Shown here: positions 22,489-35,400 of the stretch, in pieces | How the letters are laid out: the number at the start of each line of letters is the position of its first letter | How positions within the stretch are numbered: the first letter of the stretch is position 1 | DNA from: Eudorina sp. 2006-703-Eu-15 | Lineage: Eukaryota > Chlorophyta > Chlorophyceae > Chlamydomonadales > Volvocaceae | DNA: 64,000 bases | Assembly: GCA_003117195.1 (NCBI GenBank) | Contig: BDSI01000013.1 | Span: 487,729 to 551,728, forward strand | Reading direction: 5' to 3' | Made by a program: the position numbers and the translations under genes | Notes under the pieces: model-generated | What the model was told of the DNA's origin: nothing | Seen by the model: the letters and a program-made list of their open reading frames with translations, nothing else | Database searches by the model: none

Positions 22489-25400
22489 ATGATCAGTACG
22501 GGCACAACCGTCGGTGTCGGCCAGCCGCGGGCCAGACTACGGTGTTCACGGGCTGGACACATCCTCCACCGATGTTCGTCTTCCAATCCAGCCATACATG
22601 AATCAACTCCTTCTGCTGTGCGCAACACCGTGCGTTGCGCAAGCTCGGGCTTTCAGGACCCCAACATCCGTGAAGCAGCAAAACGACTGAGCGCATTATT
22701 TTACAAGGGTAAGAAACCGACATCAGGAAAAACACTAGCTTAGCACTCTGGATAGACGCCGTACAGGCATCGGAACTGGCAACTGCCCACCACCCTTTCA
22801 TCCCCCCCGCACACGCACACCCAGATTCTTCCGACGCCCATGCCCAAAGCTCCACCGCGCCACAGCAGCTGTGGTCTGAGTCCCATGTGGATCGGCCGGA
22901 CGTCGCGTCCACGTCGAACGCAGATGGTGTCGACCCGCGAGGGCGGGCCCCACCCCGAACCCAGCCGCCGCCTCTCCACGACCTGCCCCTTTGGCGCGCC
23001 GACTCGGTCGTATTTGTGGGGCAACAGGCCCTCCTCCACGTCCACACTCCCCATTACGTCCACATGTTCGGGCGGCTCTTCGCCTCCCGCGACCGGCCCT
23101 GGTACTTCGGCCACGTGCACTTGCCTTCGGGCTCACGCAACCTCGGCTCGCCGGAGTGGGCGCTGTGCGCGCCCGGCTCGCACGCGCCAACGGTGGGCGT
23201 GCTGATGGAGGTCAACCGCGCGGTGCGGCTTGAGGACGGCAAGCTGATGGTGTTGGCAACTGCGCTCTGCCGGATACAGGTACCCGCTGGGCGGAACTAG
23301 GAGGGCTGATCCCTGACCCACATCCACACAACGGGTTTTTGCGGAGGGAGGGGCGGAGGGACGGGCGGAAGGAGGGGGTGGGCGGCTGGGTTGGGTGCCG
23401 CCGCTGCGTCGCGCGGGCCTGATGCCCTCGCGTCCGCAGGACAGCCCATGGTGGCTGTTGCTTCTCCGAAGGGAGGCAGCGCAGGACGGTGAGGACCGAC
23501 ACGCAGCGGTTGGTCCGGGGTTTGCTGCGCGGGTTCGCCACCTGACGTGCGTCCGGTGAATGTGGTCGTACGACTGTCCTAAGTACCTCGGGTCTGGCGA
23601 CTGCGGCCCGCTCACCCCCACACAAACAACGAATGCCGCATCGAACGACATTAGGGCGCTCTCGGCACACGACGCAGCGTCGTTTTGAGCTGCCGCAATT
23701 TGACAGCCTCGCCAGCCACGCTGCAGCCCTGCCTCGCTGACCGGGTGATGTCGCTTTGCGGCCGCACACAATCTGCAGGACAGGGGCCGGGGTGGTTCAG
23801 GCGGGTTCCTCGCCTGAACCACACGTGTTAGGACCATCGTTAGTTCATTATCGTCAGCAGGTCCAGCCACCAACAGGGAGAACGGATTGTGCGCGCCATC
23901 GGTTGCCGCTCTTGTAGGTACGGCAGTGCCTTTCGGAGACGCCGTACTCGCGTGCGCGTGTGGAGATCCTGCACGAGGACGAGCTGCTGGAGTCTTTTCA
24001 CGGCACCGGAGCGTTGGCGGCGCTCGGGGCCGGGCCGGGGGGAACGCCGGCGGCGCCCGGCAGCGTGCAGCGGCCGGAGGCGGCGGCCCGGGTCGCAGCG
24101 GGCGACGTCCGCTGCACTGCGCCCGAGGCTCTGCATTCCTGCACCTCATCGGCGGTACCGACCCCGGGGGCGCCGGACAGCCAAGCGGGGTCCTGCAACG
24201 TTGTCGCGGCTGACGTACCCCCGCTGCTCCGCGTCGCGGGCTCGGCGGCGCAGGCAGCCGCCACGGCGGCGGGCTGGCGGTGGCTGGACTACGAGGTGTT
24301 CACGGCGCGTGCAGCCGCCTGGCCGGGGCGGTATCCAGTGGAGGGTACGGACCCGCACGACACCCGGCGGCTGGTTTCGGATCTTGTAGATCACGGAGTG
24401 CTCAGTGTGGTGCCGTTTGCCGACGGGCCGGTGGCGGGTCGTTGGGACCTGGCGGCGCTGGGTACGGCGGCGGCGGCGGAGGCCACTGCCGCCGCGATGG
24501 CGGCGGCCGCGCTTTCGACGGCGGCGGCGGAGCCGGAGGTTGAGGGCACCGCTGCGGATGGCCGGGATGACGGGGAAGCTGTCAGCAGCACGACGCTACC
24601 GGACGCCGCGGCGTTGAGGGCAGGAGCGGGGACATCAAGCGGTGTTGAAGACGGCGGATGCGTTCGTGCCGCAGCGGATGGGACGGTGCCGCAAAGAGGA
24701 GGCTCGGGGGTAGGCGAAGACGCCTCGACTCGTGCGCCACCCCCCGCCGAACCTCGGCACACGCCCATCCAAGCGCCCGAATCCTCGATGACTCTTGGAC
24801 CTCGAGCATCTGGGCCAGGAGGTGGCGAGGTGCGCACGTTCTCTGCAGATGGCGCCGGGAAGGATGAGGAGGGCCTCACGGGACATACGACGTACGACTT
24901 GTTGCTGCTGGAGTCGAAGCTGTGGGACGAGCTGGATGCGATGGCGGTACTGCAGGCGCGAGCCCGGCAGCAGCGGCTGGGACTGCCGCTGGGGCTGCTA
25001 CAGCTCCGCCCCACTGACGAGCTGGCGGCGCAGCAGCGGGCCGCGGCGGCGCCGCCGTCCGTGGTCTGCCAGCAACAACCCAGCACTCTGGCCAGCGCCT
25101 CTGGAGATGCCCCCACCGGCGATCGGGGGGAGGCGCAGCAGGTGAAGACGGCCACGTCATTCGACCCGTCACAGCAAAGCTCAACGACTGCACGAGACGG
25201 TGTGGTGGCATCGGCGCTGTTGACGCCGCAGGAGCTGCCGCAGCAGGGCACAGCTCAGCCTCGGGTGCACCCCGCTTCCGATGGTCTGGACGTGTACGCG
25301 CATCCTGAATATCCGCTGCAGAGGCGGATCATGCGGTTGTCGTACGCGGCGGCGGGCATCTTCCTAGAGGTACGCCTTTGAATGTCGAAATGGGACATTT

Positions 25401-25990
25401 TTCTCATCGGAAAGATCAGGTCAGTGAAGATGAACATATGGTAGGTGGCAGATAAGTTTAGGTAACATGTGTTAGGTGGAGAGATGACGAAAAACTACGG
25501 TTCGGTAGACGTAGGTTGTCGAGCGCGTGCGCTGCGGGCCCTGCACTGAGCCAAGGTTCTATGACACTGACAAGCACCTTTTCTTAAGACGTTCCCACGG
25601 TCATCAACGTTCTGTGTTTGACCACCTGTGCGCAGCACTTGAGGCTGGTTGTGAACAGCCTGGTATCTCGTCTGCTCTGGTGTAGAGTTGCATGCGCCTG
25701 CAACCTACTGTGCAATATGCCACCGCTTCAAGTGATCCGATAGCGTCCGTGCCCTTCGCGGCGTGGACATCTGCGGACATTTCGTAACTTGGATCGACCA
25801 CGTATTTGATTGTCCCCCAAATCCCTGCCAACAGGCGCAGGACTCGGCGGCGCGACAGGAGCTACTCGAGATGCCATCCGTCAGAGCGCGACTTCTGCAC
25901 GTGTTGCAGAGAGCGCGAAAAGCTCGGAGCGTACTATCCGCGATGGCCGCAGTCAAAACTCTGAAGAAGAGTGGCCCATCTGAACTGTAA
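22489..25990 (+). CDS. LON substrate-binding-domain protein, probably organelle-targeted
   Basis: Exons 22489-22708, 22756-23279, 23918-25369 and 25841-25990 join in phase to 781 aa. Residues ~150-250 match the beta-rich N-lobe of the Lon protease substrate-binding (La N-terminal) domain: DLPLWRADSVVFVGQQ, then a region ending in a LMVLATALCRIQ strand, continued across the splice by VRQCLSETPYSRARVEIL. The closing helical segment (LSYAAAGIFLE, then DSAARQELLEMPSVRARLL) lies at ~720-750, so the domain is split by some 400 residues of mostly Ala/Gly-rich disordered sequence with two conserved-looking islands (near RWLDYEVFT and DLLLLESKLWDELDAM). There is no AAA+ or protease domain, so it is not Lon protease. 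The Arg/Ser-rich first ~55 residues resemble a plastid or mitochondrial transit peptide. Exon 1 is the least certain. Its 3' end faces the transporter gene on the other strand. Confidence 0.8.
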
Positions 25991-26598
25991 AGAAAGTTCG
26001 ACCCCTGGCCTCATCTGTCGCGCAGCGACCCCTCAACACTTTTCAGTCCTCTTCACAAACGCCCTGACAGTCAAGTCAGTCGCTAGTCCGTTAAGCCAAA
26101 AAAAATCGCGCAAATATATGCATCTATCTTTTATGGATCCTATCAGGGAGTCAGGGAGGAAGATCAAGCTAAACGACACCATGCACAATATCGCACATAT
26201 GCACACCAACATGCGCTTGCAGGGGACCTGCTGGACATGGACAGCGCGCCATAGCGAGAGGTGCTCCCCTACACATGGCACGTCCACATGCGACTACCAT
26301 TCGGGAAGGGAGGAAAACCCTCATCGCCATGCATCCGCCAGCTTGCGGGCCTTTCCCCACAGCGCGCGACTCAAAACTGCAGTTCCGGAGGTGATGACCG
26401 GCTCTCCGGAAGCGTTCATTACACACAGACTTGTTGCGCACCTCGCCTGATGCGCGGCGGTGCACCACGACGCAGGGCCTCGTAGTTCGGTGCCCGATTT
26501 CGGTCTGCACCCAGCACTACATGCACCGCTTCCCAACTTCAGCTCGACAGCCCGGCCTGCCGCAGCCGCTGCTGCCGCATGTACACGTGCGGGGCGAG
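25991..26598. other. Convergent 3' region between LON-domain gene and transporter
   Basis: This holds the two 3' UTRs running into each other. A TGTAA on the minus strand at 26423-26419 is a good poly(A) signal for the transporter. For the LON-domain gene the only close TGTAA overlaps its own stop codon (25986-25990). Confidence 0.4.
26419..26423 (-). promoter_or_regulatory. TGTAA poly(A) signal of the transporter gene
   Basis: TGTAA on the minus strand about 176 bases beyond the transporter stop codon, at a typical distance for volvocine genes. Confidence 0.55.
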
Positions 26599-28690
26599 CT
26601 ATTTAGGATCCGCCTTGGCCAGGAGTGGAATGGTCGCATCCTCCATGCTGCCCTTCTCCGCGTCCTTCACGGCTTCCGCCTTGCTGGAAGGCAGACCGTC
26701 CTTGCTGGCGTCCTTGCCGTGCTTGTCGTGTTTCTTCGCAAAGCCCTGGTAGTACAGCGCGCCGAACACCATGACGGAGCCAACCCTGTGGGGAAGCGCG
26801 GGGGAGGAGGCAGCGAGGCAGGGACCGCGAGGATGTGCGCGACCCATAACCGCATCCATAGGATGTTCAAGTCAGTGACGGCGAAACTGCTTTCAGGCTT
26901 ACGAACGGCTTCGCAAGGACGCATCGTCAAATAATGGCGGACAGCACAGCGACGTCTGGCCCACGGGATCATTTGACGCGCATCAACGAAGTATATCGGG
27001 ATGTAACCATCGGTGCGTCGCTCGTTAAGTTTGTTCTCTGCTCTCCATGCGTGATCGCCCCCGACAGCCCACGACAGCACGTGAGCCGCTGGGGCGATCT
27101 CAAAGAAGCTGTGAAAGCCCTGGCTTACCCTGTGCTAAGCGACCCGTCCGCATCCTGGCAGCCCGCCAGCAAGAAACGTGGGGGCCGCCGAGCAAAATCC
27201 ATTCCGCGCTACCCAGCATTCAGCTGCCCCAACTGCATGATGCCCAATAGCCTAAAATCCCAGTTCACAACGCCGGCGCTTTACGGTGGACCCCCTGATG
27301 TCCTGCCACGTGAGTAGCTTCCCTTCTGCGTGTTCGGCAAAACCCCTCTATTTGAGCCATACGGGAACCGAACCCACCATTGGCCGCCGCTGAGCGGGTG
27401 GGCGAACAGCACGCACGACAGCAAGATGGACAGGAACTGTCGAGTGGTCATGATCGTCGCGAAGACCAGGGCGCCGAACGTCTTGATGGTATACGAGATG
27501 AAGAGCGCGCCAATGGTGGCCGCCAGAGACAGAGTGATCATGGAGGTCAGCGCGTCGGGGTGGCGCGACACGAACGAAAACGCCTTCGGCAACTGCCCGG
27601 AGGAGAACAGACCTGTCAGGGAAGCGTAGAACAAGCGGCGTCAGGGTAATACACGGGCACGGCCGCGGCTGCAACATTAGGCAACCCGAAATCAACAGTC
27701 CGTGAAACACGTGCACGACGGACACGGCGTATCAGCGGAAGGATGACTTGGGTCAGCCTTCAACCCACCACAGCACCACTCCGTGGACGGTCAATCCCGT
27801 CAGTAGCGTGACGGTCCCCACACGATCTCATGAACGCTCACCCATGGCGCTGAGGATGGACGAGCAGAGAGTGGTGTACAGCATCTGGTTGTAGGTCGTC
27901 ATGTTGTAACCCTTGAAGAGCTTATCCTGGAAGGTGGACGTGAACCCGTCGAATCCGAGGTACCCCAGCATGAGGGCGATGCCGTACACGCTGGAATGCC
28001 ACAGGCTCTCCGACACCTTTGACTTCACTTCGCCGGTCAGCAGGAAGACCGTGCAACCAGAGGTGATGACCAGGGCCAGACCCCAGTCCGCGGCCTTGTA
28101 CTTCTTGCGCAGCATAATGATCCCCCAGACCATGACGGGGAGCATCTTTGCGCACTTGCCGAGTGTTTGCACCGGGAAGGAGACATACTTGAGTGCCTCA
28201 TACTGGCAGGTTGTGGCGATCACATTGGAGAGCGAGACAGCGAAGTACGTCCAAATCGGCGCCACAGGCTTAATCTCCTGATACTTGCCGTCGTGCTACA
28301 AATCGGGGGCGCGGAGTTATGGAGTTGTTCGGTGCCAGGTAAACTCCCCACATAACAGTAACGCGACTCACCACCAGCATAACTATGGCAACCGCACAGG
28401 TGGTGAGGCGGTTGCAAAGCACCAGGAACAGCGAATATTTGAAGACTTCACCAGCAGCCCCCTCGCCAAAGGGCATGGTCATAATCCGCTCCTGCGCAAG
28501 CAATGCCTCTCGGTCGGTCATGCCGTCACTTTGAACGCGCGCGGAGCTCAAAGAAGGCATAAACTGGAAGCCATTGCACCTGAAGGACTCCATAGATCAT
28601 GAGACATCCGACGATGCCGATAACACACCACGCTACGTGAACCTTTTCATGTGCCTTGATTTTGGACCAAACCCAGGCGATCGGATTCAT
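26599..28690 (-). CDS. Nucleotide-sugar / PAPS transporter, SLC35B (UTR5-like), 5 exons
   Basis: Exons on the minus strand are 28690-28580, 28491-28372, 28295-27842, 27612-27378 and 26785-26599 (1107 nt, 368 aa, phases agree). The protein is a multi-pass Golgi/ER membrane antiporter of the drug/metabolite transporter superfamily. Key segments are IYGVLQ followed by ERIMTMPFG, FKYSLFLVLCNRLTT, CQYEALKYVSFPVQTLGKCA, KMLPVMVWG, GYLGFDGFTSTFQDKLFKGY, FISYTIKTFGALVFATIMTT and HPLSGGQWVGSVMVFGALYY. These match plant UTR5-type UDP-galactose/UDP-glucose transporters and animal SLC35B2 PAPS transporters, so sequence alone does not settle whether the cargo is a nucleotide sugar or the sulfate donor PAPS. 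The C-terminus is a charged Lys/Asp-rich cytosolic tail. The start is the only ATG just ahead of the first conserved segment. Confidence 0.92.
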
Positions 28691-29318
28691 TTTTGCTGTC
28701 GGATATCTGCAATACACAAATTGCAAATAGATCTAACATTGTGTCGGCGAAGACTGAAGTGCAGCTGTTGCAAGGAGTACGGCGGTTGGTTGAACACTGG
28801 GTCACTGGCCTGGTCGGCAGTCGATGTTCGATGAAATGGTCGACAGGTTTGAACCTCTGCAGTAAGACTGTCGATTTCCCCATACGAGAAAGGATTCCGA
28901 CACGGTATCAACTAAATTTGCCGACACAGCCTCCACAGTATGCAGAGAGGGCCTTTGAAGGGCAAGCAGGAAGCAGAATACTTCAGCTGAAATCCGGAGC
29001 GTCTCAGTTTGCTTTCATACTGCAGCAACACCGGTACATGCTCTCGTCAACTCGAGGCCCGCTCGGAGTCGGACGGACTGAAGGAGTAGCACCTGTTATT
29101 TCCGCTGCAAGAGTATATGCTTTAGTGAACTTTAGCGTCGGTGATGCGTGCCGTCGTATGTCGTTCCTGCAAATGACGGTTGTCGGCCAAAGTATCGGCA
29201 GGTGCACGTGCTGGTAGCCCCGTTCGCTCGCCAGCAGCTGGTTTGTCGATGTTCGCTTCTATTTCGCATCCGTTACTCACGAAAAGAAAACAGCTCTCAG
29301 TACCCCTCGGCAGCGTCT
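28691..29318. other. 5' flank of the transporter gene
   Basis: No gene is supported. It lies between the transporter start and the poly(A) signal of the next minus-strand gene upstream, and so contains the transporter promoter. Confidence 0.45.
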
Positions 29319-29323
29319 TTACA
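29319..29323 (-). promoter_or_regulatory. TGTAA poly(A) signal
   Basis: TGTAA on the minus strand about 134 bases downstream of the stop codon at 29457, at typical spacing for that gene's 3' end. Confidence 0.55.
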
Positions 29324-29456
29324 AGCAGAAAGAACACGTTGCACAGCAAACTGGCCGTGTGAAATAAGCGCGCACGCTTTGCTGCAGCCACGCCAAACTA
29401 CCCCGTGCCTCTCCGATCTCGACATGCGACGCACGAAACACAAGCACGTCAGCCCA

Positions 29457-32400
29457 TCATCCTTTCCCACTCCCCTGGTACACGGCCTGTAACTGCGCCA
29501 TCGTGGCCTGGTATGCGCGCTGTACCTCCTCGGACTGTCCTGAAGAAGCAGACAGTGCAGGAAGAGTTGGCACAGAGCTGGCTGCCGTAGGCCCGCTAAC
29601 TCCCAGTGACGAAAAAGGCCCGATCTGCTGCGGGTGCTGGGGCTGGGCCGCCAGGGCTGGCTGTCGCTGCAGCTGCGTTGGTGGTCCAGACTGTTGAACA
29701 ACCGCGGCTTGCTGCTTCGGGGCGCTTAGCGGCTCATGCAGCACTGCGGGCACGGGGACGTGACGCGGGCCTAGCGAAACTGCGGGCGACGGATGTGCCA
29801 GCTGCGGCCGAGACCTGCCCGGCGGCGAGAAGAACACGGCGGCAGGCTGCTGACCCGGAGCTCCCGTCGACGCCTGCCCGCTGCCGCCCGACGCTTCGGG
29901 CCACGCGGCTGAAGGCTGACCATACCCTTGCTGCTGACCATACGGCTGCACTTGCTGTAATCGCGGGTGCATGTGCTGGTCCAAAAGGGGTTGCTGCTGC
30001 AGCAGCAGCAGCTGCTGCAGCTGCTGCTGCTGCTGCTGCTGCTGCCACAGCTGCTGCGGGGACGGATCTCTGGAGGGAAAGCCCTGTGTAGCGGTTGCAG
30101 GCACGGTCTGCTGCCGGAGGTGGTACTCGTGGGGCTGGCCGTAGCTGTCCGCCTGTGTTGCATGCGTGACGAAGCCGGCATACGGGCTCACCGGCTGCGC
30201 CGCGAAGGAGGAGGATGGCGCATGCGCGATGGCTGTCGCCGCGGACGCCCACGCGGAAGATGACGGTGACGCCGCCGCCACTGTCGCAGCCACTGATGCT
30301 GCGGATGCTGCTGCCTGATGTGGGGCAGTCATTGACCCACCTGGTCCTGCCGTATCATGGAACCCATCAGATGATGTGTAACCCCCCGCAACGTACCCGG
30401 ACGAAACTGGGGCCGCGGGGGACGCCGAGCCAGCGGATGGAGGTGCCGTGGGCATGTAGGCTGGCAGCGGAGCGGCCTGCCCCCGCATGTCCAGGGTGTT
30501 GCCACTGAAAGGCACCACGCCGCCTGAGCTGCTGGTCTCGGAGCCCCGTTCGGGCATGGCGGAAGCCACCTCTGCATGCGTGGGCCGCTGGGATTGCTGC
30601 CGCTGCTGCTGCTGCTGCTGGTAGCTGGCTGTGGGGTTGCCGGGCAAAAACAGCGAACGGGCGATGTGCCGCCGCGTCAGTGACTCCGGAACTGCCGCAT
30701 ATGCCGCGTACCCAGAGCCGTTTTGTGGTCCCTGCGACGGAAGCTGTGGCGACGGAGCCGGCTGCGGTACATGCTGTTGCAGCTGGCTGGCTCTTGCTTG
30801 GGAGGCGGGTGGCGGGCGGACGGTGCTTGCGCTGTTGGAGATTGCCGGTGGCTGTTGCTGCTGTACCTGTTGTTGCTGTACCTGTTGCTGCATGAAGCGC
30901 GTTGCATACGGCGCCGCCAGGTTGATCTCAGCCACGCCGGCGGCCAGCGACGCCTCGCTCCAAGCGACCGAGGCTGTGCGGCCGAAGCTGCCGCTGGCGT
31001 TGGCACCACCGCCGCCGCTGCTGCCAATCTCGCTGCCGCCGTTGGCTCTGCCTGCACTGGAGAGCGAGGCCGCCTCGCTCCCCGCCGCGCGCGAGGACCT
31101 GGCGCTGCCAGGGCGGCTGCGGCCGCCGGCGCTGCCCGCCAAGCTACGCGGCAGGCTTTCCGTGCCGGCGGCAGCCGTGGCCGAGGCCGCGGCCGCGTTC
31201 CGCTCCGGCGGCTGTCGGCTGCGTTGCTGACTGTGAGGCCTTCCCCCCGGCGTACGGCCCCGCAGGTCCTCCGAGCCGGACGTTTCGTCCCCTCGAGCTC
31301 GGCTGGCATCTGACGGCGTGTCGACGGCCCGCTGCCGCGCCGATCCTCGATCCGATCCCGCTGTTGCTACGACGACTCTTGCGGCGCGGGTTCGTTCGGA
31401 CCCCGCGGTACCGCCTCCGCGCCTGCGCCCCAAGGCGCGACTGCGCCTATCGGCGCTGCTGTCACTGCTGCTGCGGCTGCTGCTGTCACTGCTGCTGCAG
31501 CTGCTGCTCCGCCGGCGTCTGCTGTGGCTGGGTGAAGGAACCGGGCTTCGCCTCGTGTGTGAAGCGGGGCCGCGGGCCGCGGATGTTATGGACCTTGGCG
31601 GCGACGCAACGGACGCCGTTCGGGATGGCGACGAAGGCGGGGACGTCGTGAGGAAGCGGCCCCCGATGGCAGCAGCAAAGGCCTCCGCGCCAGACGCGGC
31701 GGTCTCTCGCGCGCTGCGGAAAAAGTCCGCTCTCCCAACCGCAGAGACCCGTGGGTCGCTTACGGCCGGGTGCATGAAGCTGCCACCATACGCGAGGTTC
31801 CCGTCGCTTGGGTCATGAAACCCGGTCTCGTTGTCGACGAAGCGGGGGTCCGCATTGCTCTGGGGGAAGCTGTACCCCCCTCCCGTGCCCTCTTGGTATG
31901 GCTGGCCCCAGTACTGCTGTGGCTGCAGCAGTGGCTCCTCGTAGGCTCCTGGAGGCGGCAACTGCTGCTGCTGCTGCTGCTGCTGTGACAGCGGCATCGC
32001 CGGTGGCGGTGTTGCCGCGGCCGGCAGCGGGGGGTGCTGCGGCGGCAGCACCCTCACAACCTGCAGGTCCATCCGGCAGGGCAAACCTTCCCCGGGCTGC
32101 GGCCCCGCGCTGCTGGGCGGCGCCAGCGCTGAGCCGCAGCTCGCCAGCGGCGCCGCCGTCACGCAGCCCGGGTGTCCACCCCACGCAACCGCCGGCCCGC
32201 ACATCGGCAGGTTCAGCAACCCGGTGCCGGTGACGCCGCCGGAAGGCAGCGGACCCTGGACCGCCACGAGGTCCGGTCCAGCGGCGGCCGCCGACGCGCC
32301 TTGCAGCGCCACGACGGTCGCGGGCTGAGCGCAAGGAGCGCCGCCGCCTGTGCCCGGCTGCAGGGCGTAGAGCACCGCTGGCGAGGACGCGTTGCCGGCT

Positions 32401-35400
32401 GCCGCTGATGGCACAGCGGCCAGCGGAGCCGCCGCCGCCGGCGTCGGCAGCACCGCGGCGGCGGTCACGGGCTGCTGCAGCACCCTGCCGTCTGGGAGAG
32501 TCACAGGCGGCAGCGCCACCGGTTGAACGACCCACGGGTCGGGCGGTGACGCGACCAGCCTCGATGACATCGTTCCCGTGCCAGCTGCGCCGGGCGGAGC
32601 GAGTGCGGCGCCGGTGAATGACGGCGCCAGGCCGGTGACCAGGGCAGGGCCGGGAACCGCCGCCGCCGCCATAATTGCGGGAGCGGGCGGCATCATGGCC
32701 GTCTTGGTGGTCCGGTCGATGTACTCCCGGACCGCCATATCCAGCTGCGGAGGCAGTCGCAAAGGACAGCACACCGCCGGTGGCCGCCAGGTCAGGGAGC
32801 GGGCCCCTATCGGTACAAGCATCTTGAGGTGACCTTGGGGGGGGAGGACGGCGAGGGCGCGCGTGCGTTCCGGGAAACCCCGGTGAGCCCCCGTGCTACA
32901 CCCCTCTCGCACTCAAAACCCAGCAGCCTACCGTCAAGGACACCTGCCGTGCCGCCCGCGTGATGGCGCTGACGGACATGTCCTCAGCGCCGGCCCCCAG
33001 GGGGTGATCCAGGGAGCCCCGGATGGCGCTGGCCAGGCCTGCGGGTTTGGGGTGGGAGCGGGAGGGGTCCGTCGCCGACATCCCGGACAACTGCTAGGGC
33101 TGCCCCCCATTAACGGTGACGCTGTTGCCGTTCCGCTGTCTGTTGATCGGCGTCACGGGGGTCCGCGGCGCACCGGAACCGTCACCGTGCAGGGTTAGGA
33201 CCCCAGCTGGGCGGTCGGCTAGCGCCATTCCGAGCGCCCTAGAGGGCGTACCGGACTCACCAGCGACCTGCTGCGCCAGGACGTCGCCCGGGCCCGCCCG
33301 CGGTCGCAGCGCCTCATCCGCCAGCGCCGCCGATGCAGCTGCGGCTGCCGCCGCGGCGACGTCTTCCTGCATGGCGCCCTTGGCCCCCGCATCGCCCGCG
33401 GCCGCGGCCACGCTGCCCGCGAGGCTGGCTCGGTTGGCGGGGTCCACCAGCCGGGTCCACCAGCTGGGGTTGATCAGCTCGGAGGCAGCGGGGGCGCCGC
33501 CGTAGAGCCTGCGGGCGAGAAAGGAAATCGGCGCCGAGGGGGTTCGGCGAATGGAAGTCAGGCCAGCCAGGATGGTGGAAGAGAGGCAGGCAGTGCATGA
33601 GTGCAAGAGGAGCTTCCGAGGTTGGCCAATCGCCCAAGTTGAATGAGTGACACCGGGGATCCGGGGGTCCAAATGCCCGCCGCATGGCATGCAGCAGGGC
33701 GCACGGGGCCCTCCGCCGGAGATACGTCTGAAGTAATACACACGTCTGGGACGCAGTCGTGCCCACCTTGACGCAGTCCCGGTGCCACACCGCGCACACT
33801 CCCAACCCCAAAACCAAACACAAAACCCACAACCACGAGGGCACATACGAGGCGGAAAAAATGCACATGCCAAGCGCTTGTGAGCAGCAGGAGCAGCAGG
33901 AGCAGCCGCCGCTGCAGCAGCAGCAGCGGCAGCCGCGCACCCCGGCCTTACGTCTGCACAGGCAGCGACAGCAGCGGCGACCGCGGCGGCGGCGGCGGCG
34001 GCGCGGGCGGCGCGATGCGGTCCACCATCTTCAGCACCTCGTCTTGCTGCTTGAGCGCCGACTCCACGACGGCCTCCTTGACCGCCTGCGCCGCGTCGCT
34101 GGTGCGCTGCAGCGCGTCCAGAACCGCCTGGGTGTGCTCGTCTGCGGATCCGGCGTGGATCGGTCAGGCCGGTGCGCGGGCGCAGACGCAGTCCTGACGC
34201 CCAAAAACCAAGCGTCTTGTCCTAATGCCGATCAACAAAGCATGCTAATGTACCCCAGCAGCCGTGGCGATCGTCACGGCACAGCTACCCCCGGAACCCC
34301 CGAACGCGGAGGAGCCCCAGGAGCTGCTCCACGGCCGGCGGGCCCTCCTCCCCCAAATTCCCGACCGTGTTGGTCACCCACCTGCCGACGCCTTCACCAA
34401 CTCCAGGTTGCCCGTGTACAGGTCCTTGAACCTGCTGATCTCCTGTCATGGGGTGGCGTGTGAGGGAGGTTGAGGGCCGCGGGGCGTGCCTTTGAACTGG
34501 AAGCCCGCAGACACGCATCGCCAAGATGAGGCGCCTACGAGCTACCTGGGCCCGTTGGAACACCCGGTCGGGATACGGGTCCACCTTGTAACGGTTACAT
34601 TATATCGCCAAAATGCTTTGGGCCCGTTGATGGGGACGAAGGACCAACTTGTGACGGTTTCAAGCGCTTTTGGTGGGGACGCGGCCGTAAACCGGAAGGC
34701 ACGGAAGGCAGTTCCGGAACGCAGGCAGGGCGCTGCACGCTTTACAGGACGGCACGCGGCATCAGGTGAGCTGCCCGCGTGAGGTGGACCCAGGAACAGA
34801 CGCCGGCGGGCCGGCCCGCCCCCGCCTCGCGCGTCACCCTTCACCCCTCCCGCCACCCCGTGCCAGCCCCACCTTGAGCAGTCCGCTGTTGGGGCCCAGC
34901 AGCACTGTCAGCTGGTCGACGTTCATGGCCTGCGCGGTCACACCGCGGCGGACGAGGAGGTTGGGGAGCTGGGCTGTGGAGATCGTGTGGCCGCGCGGAG
35001 GGGCACAGAATGGGCCCACACAGCCCATTGAAAACACACCCGAAAAAGCCGTTTCCTGCCCGCGACCTGCATCATCCGGACCCGGACCGTCCACACTTCA
35101 CGAGTTGCTGTGTCGCCCGAATCCACATCTCACCAAAACCCTTCCCCGACCGGGTTGCAACGTGGACACACAAACTGACTCAACTCCGTGGGCCTGCCCT
35201 CGCCTTGGCGACGCCCGACAGTGGCCCGCTGTGTGGCGCTGCAGGCTGCAGGGGCTCACCACCGCCCGCTTTCGGGACCCGCGACCAGCTCAACCCCGGC
35301 CCCGCCAGCCCCGGCCGCGTGGGTTGTCACACACCCGTACCTTGAGCTCCTCCACCATCTTGAGCCGCTCGCCCTCGCGCAGCAGCCGCTCGCCCTCCGT

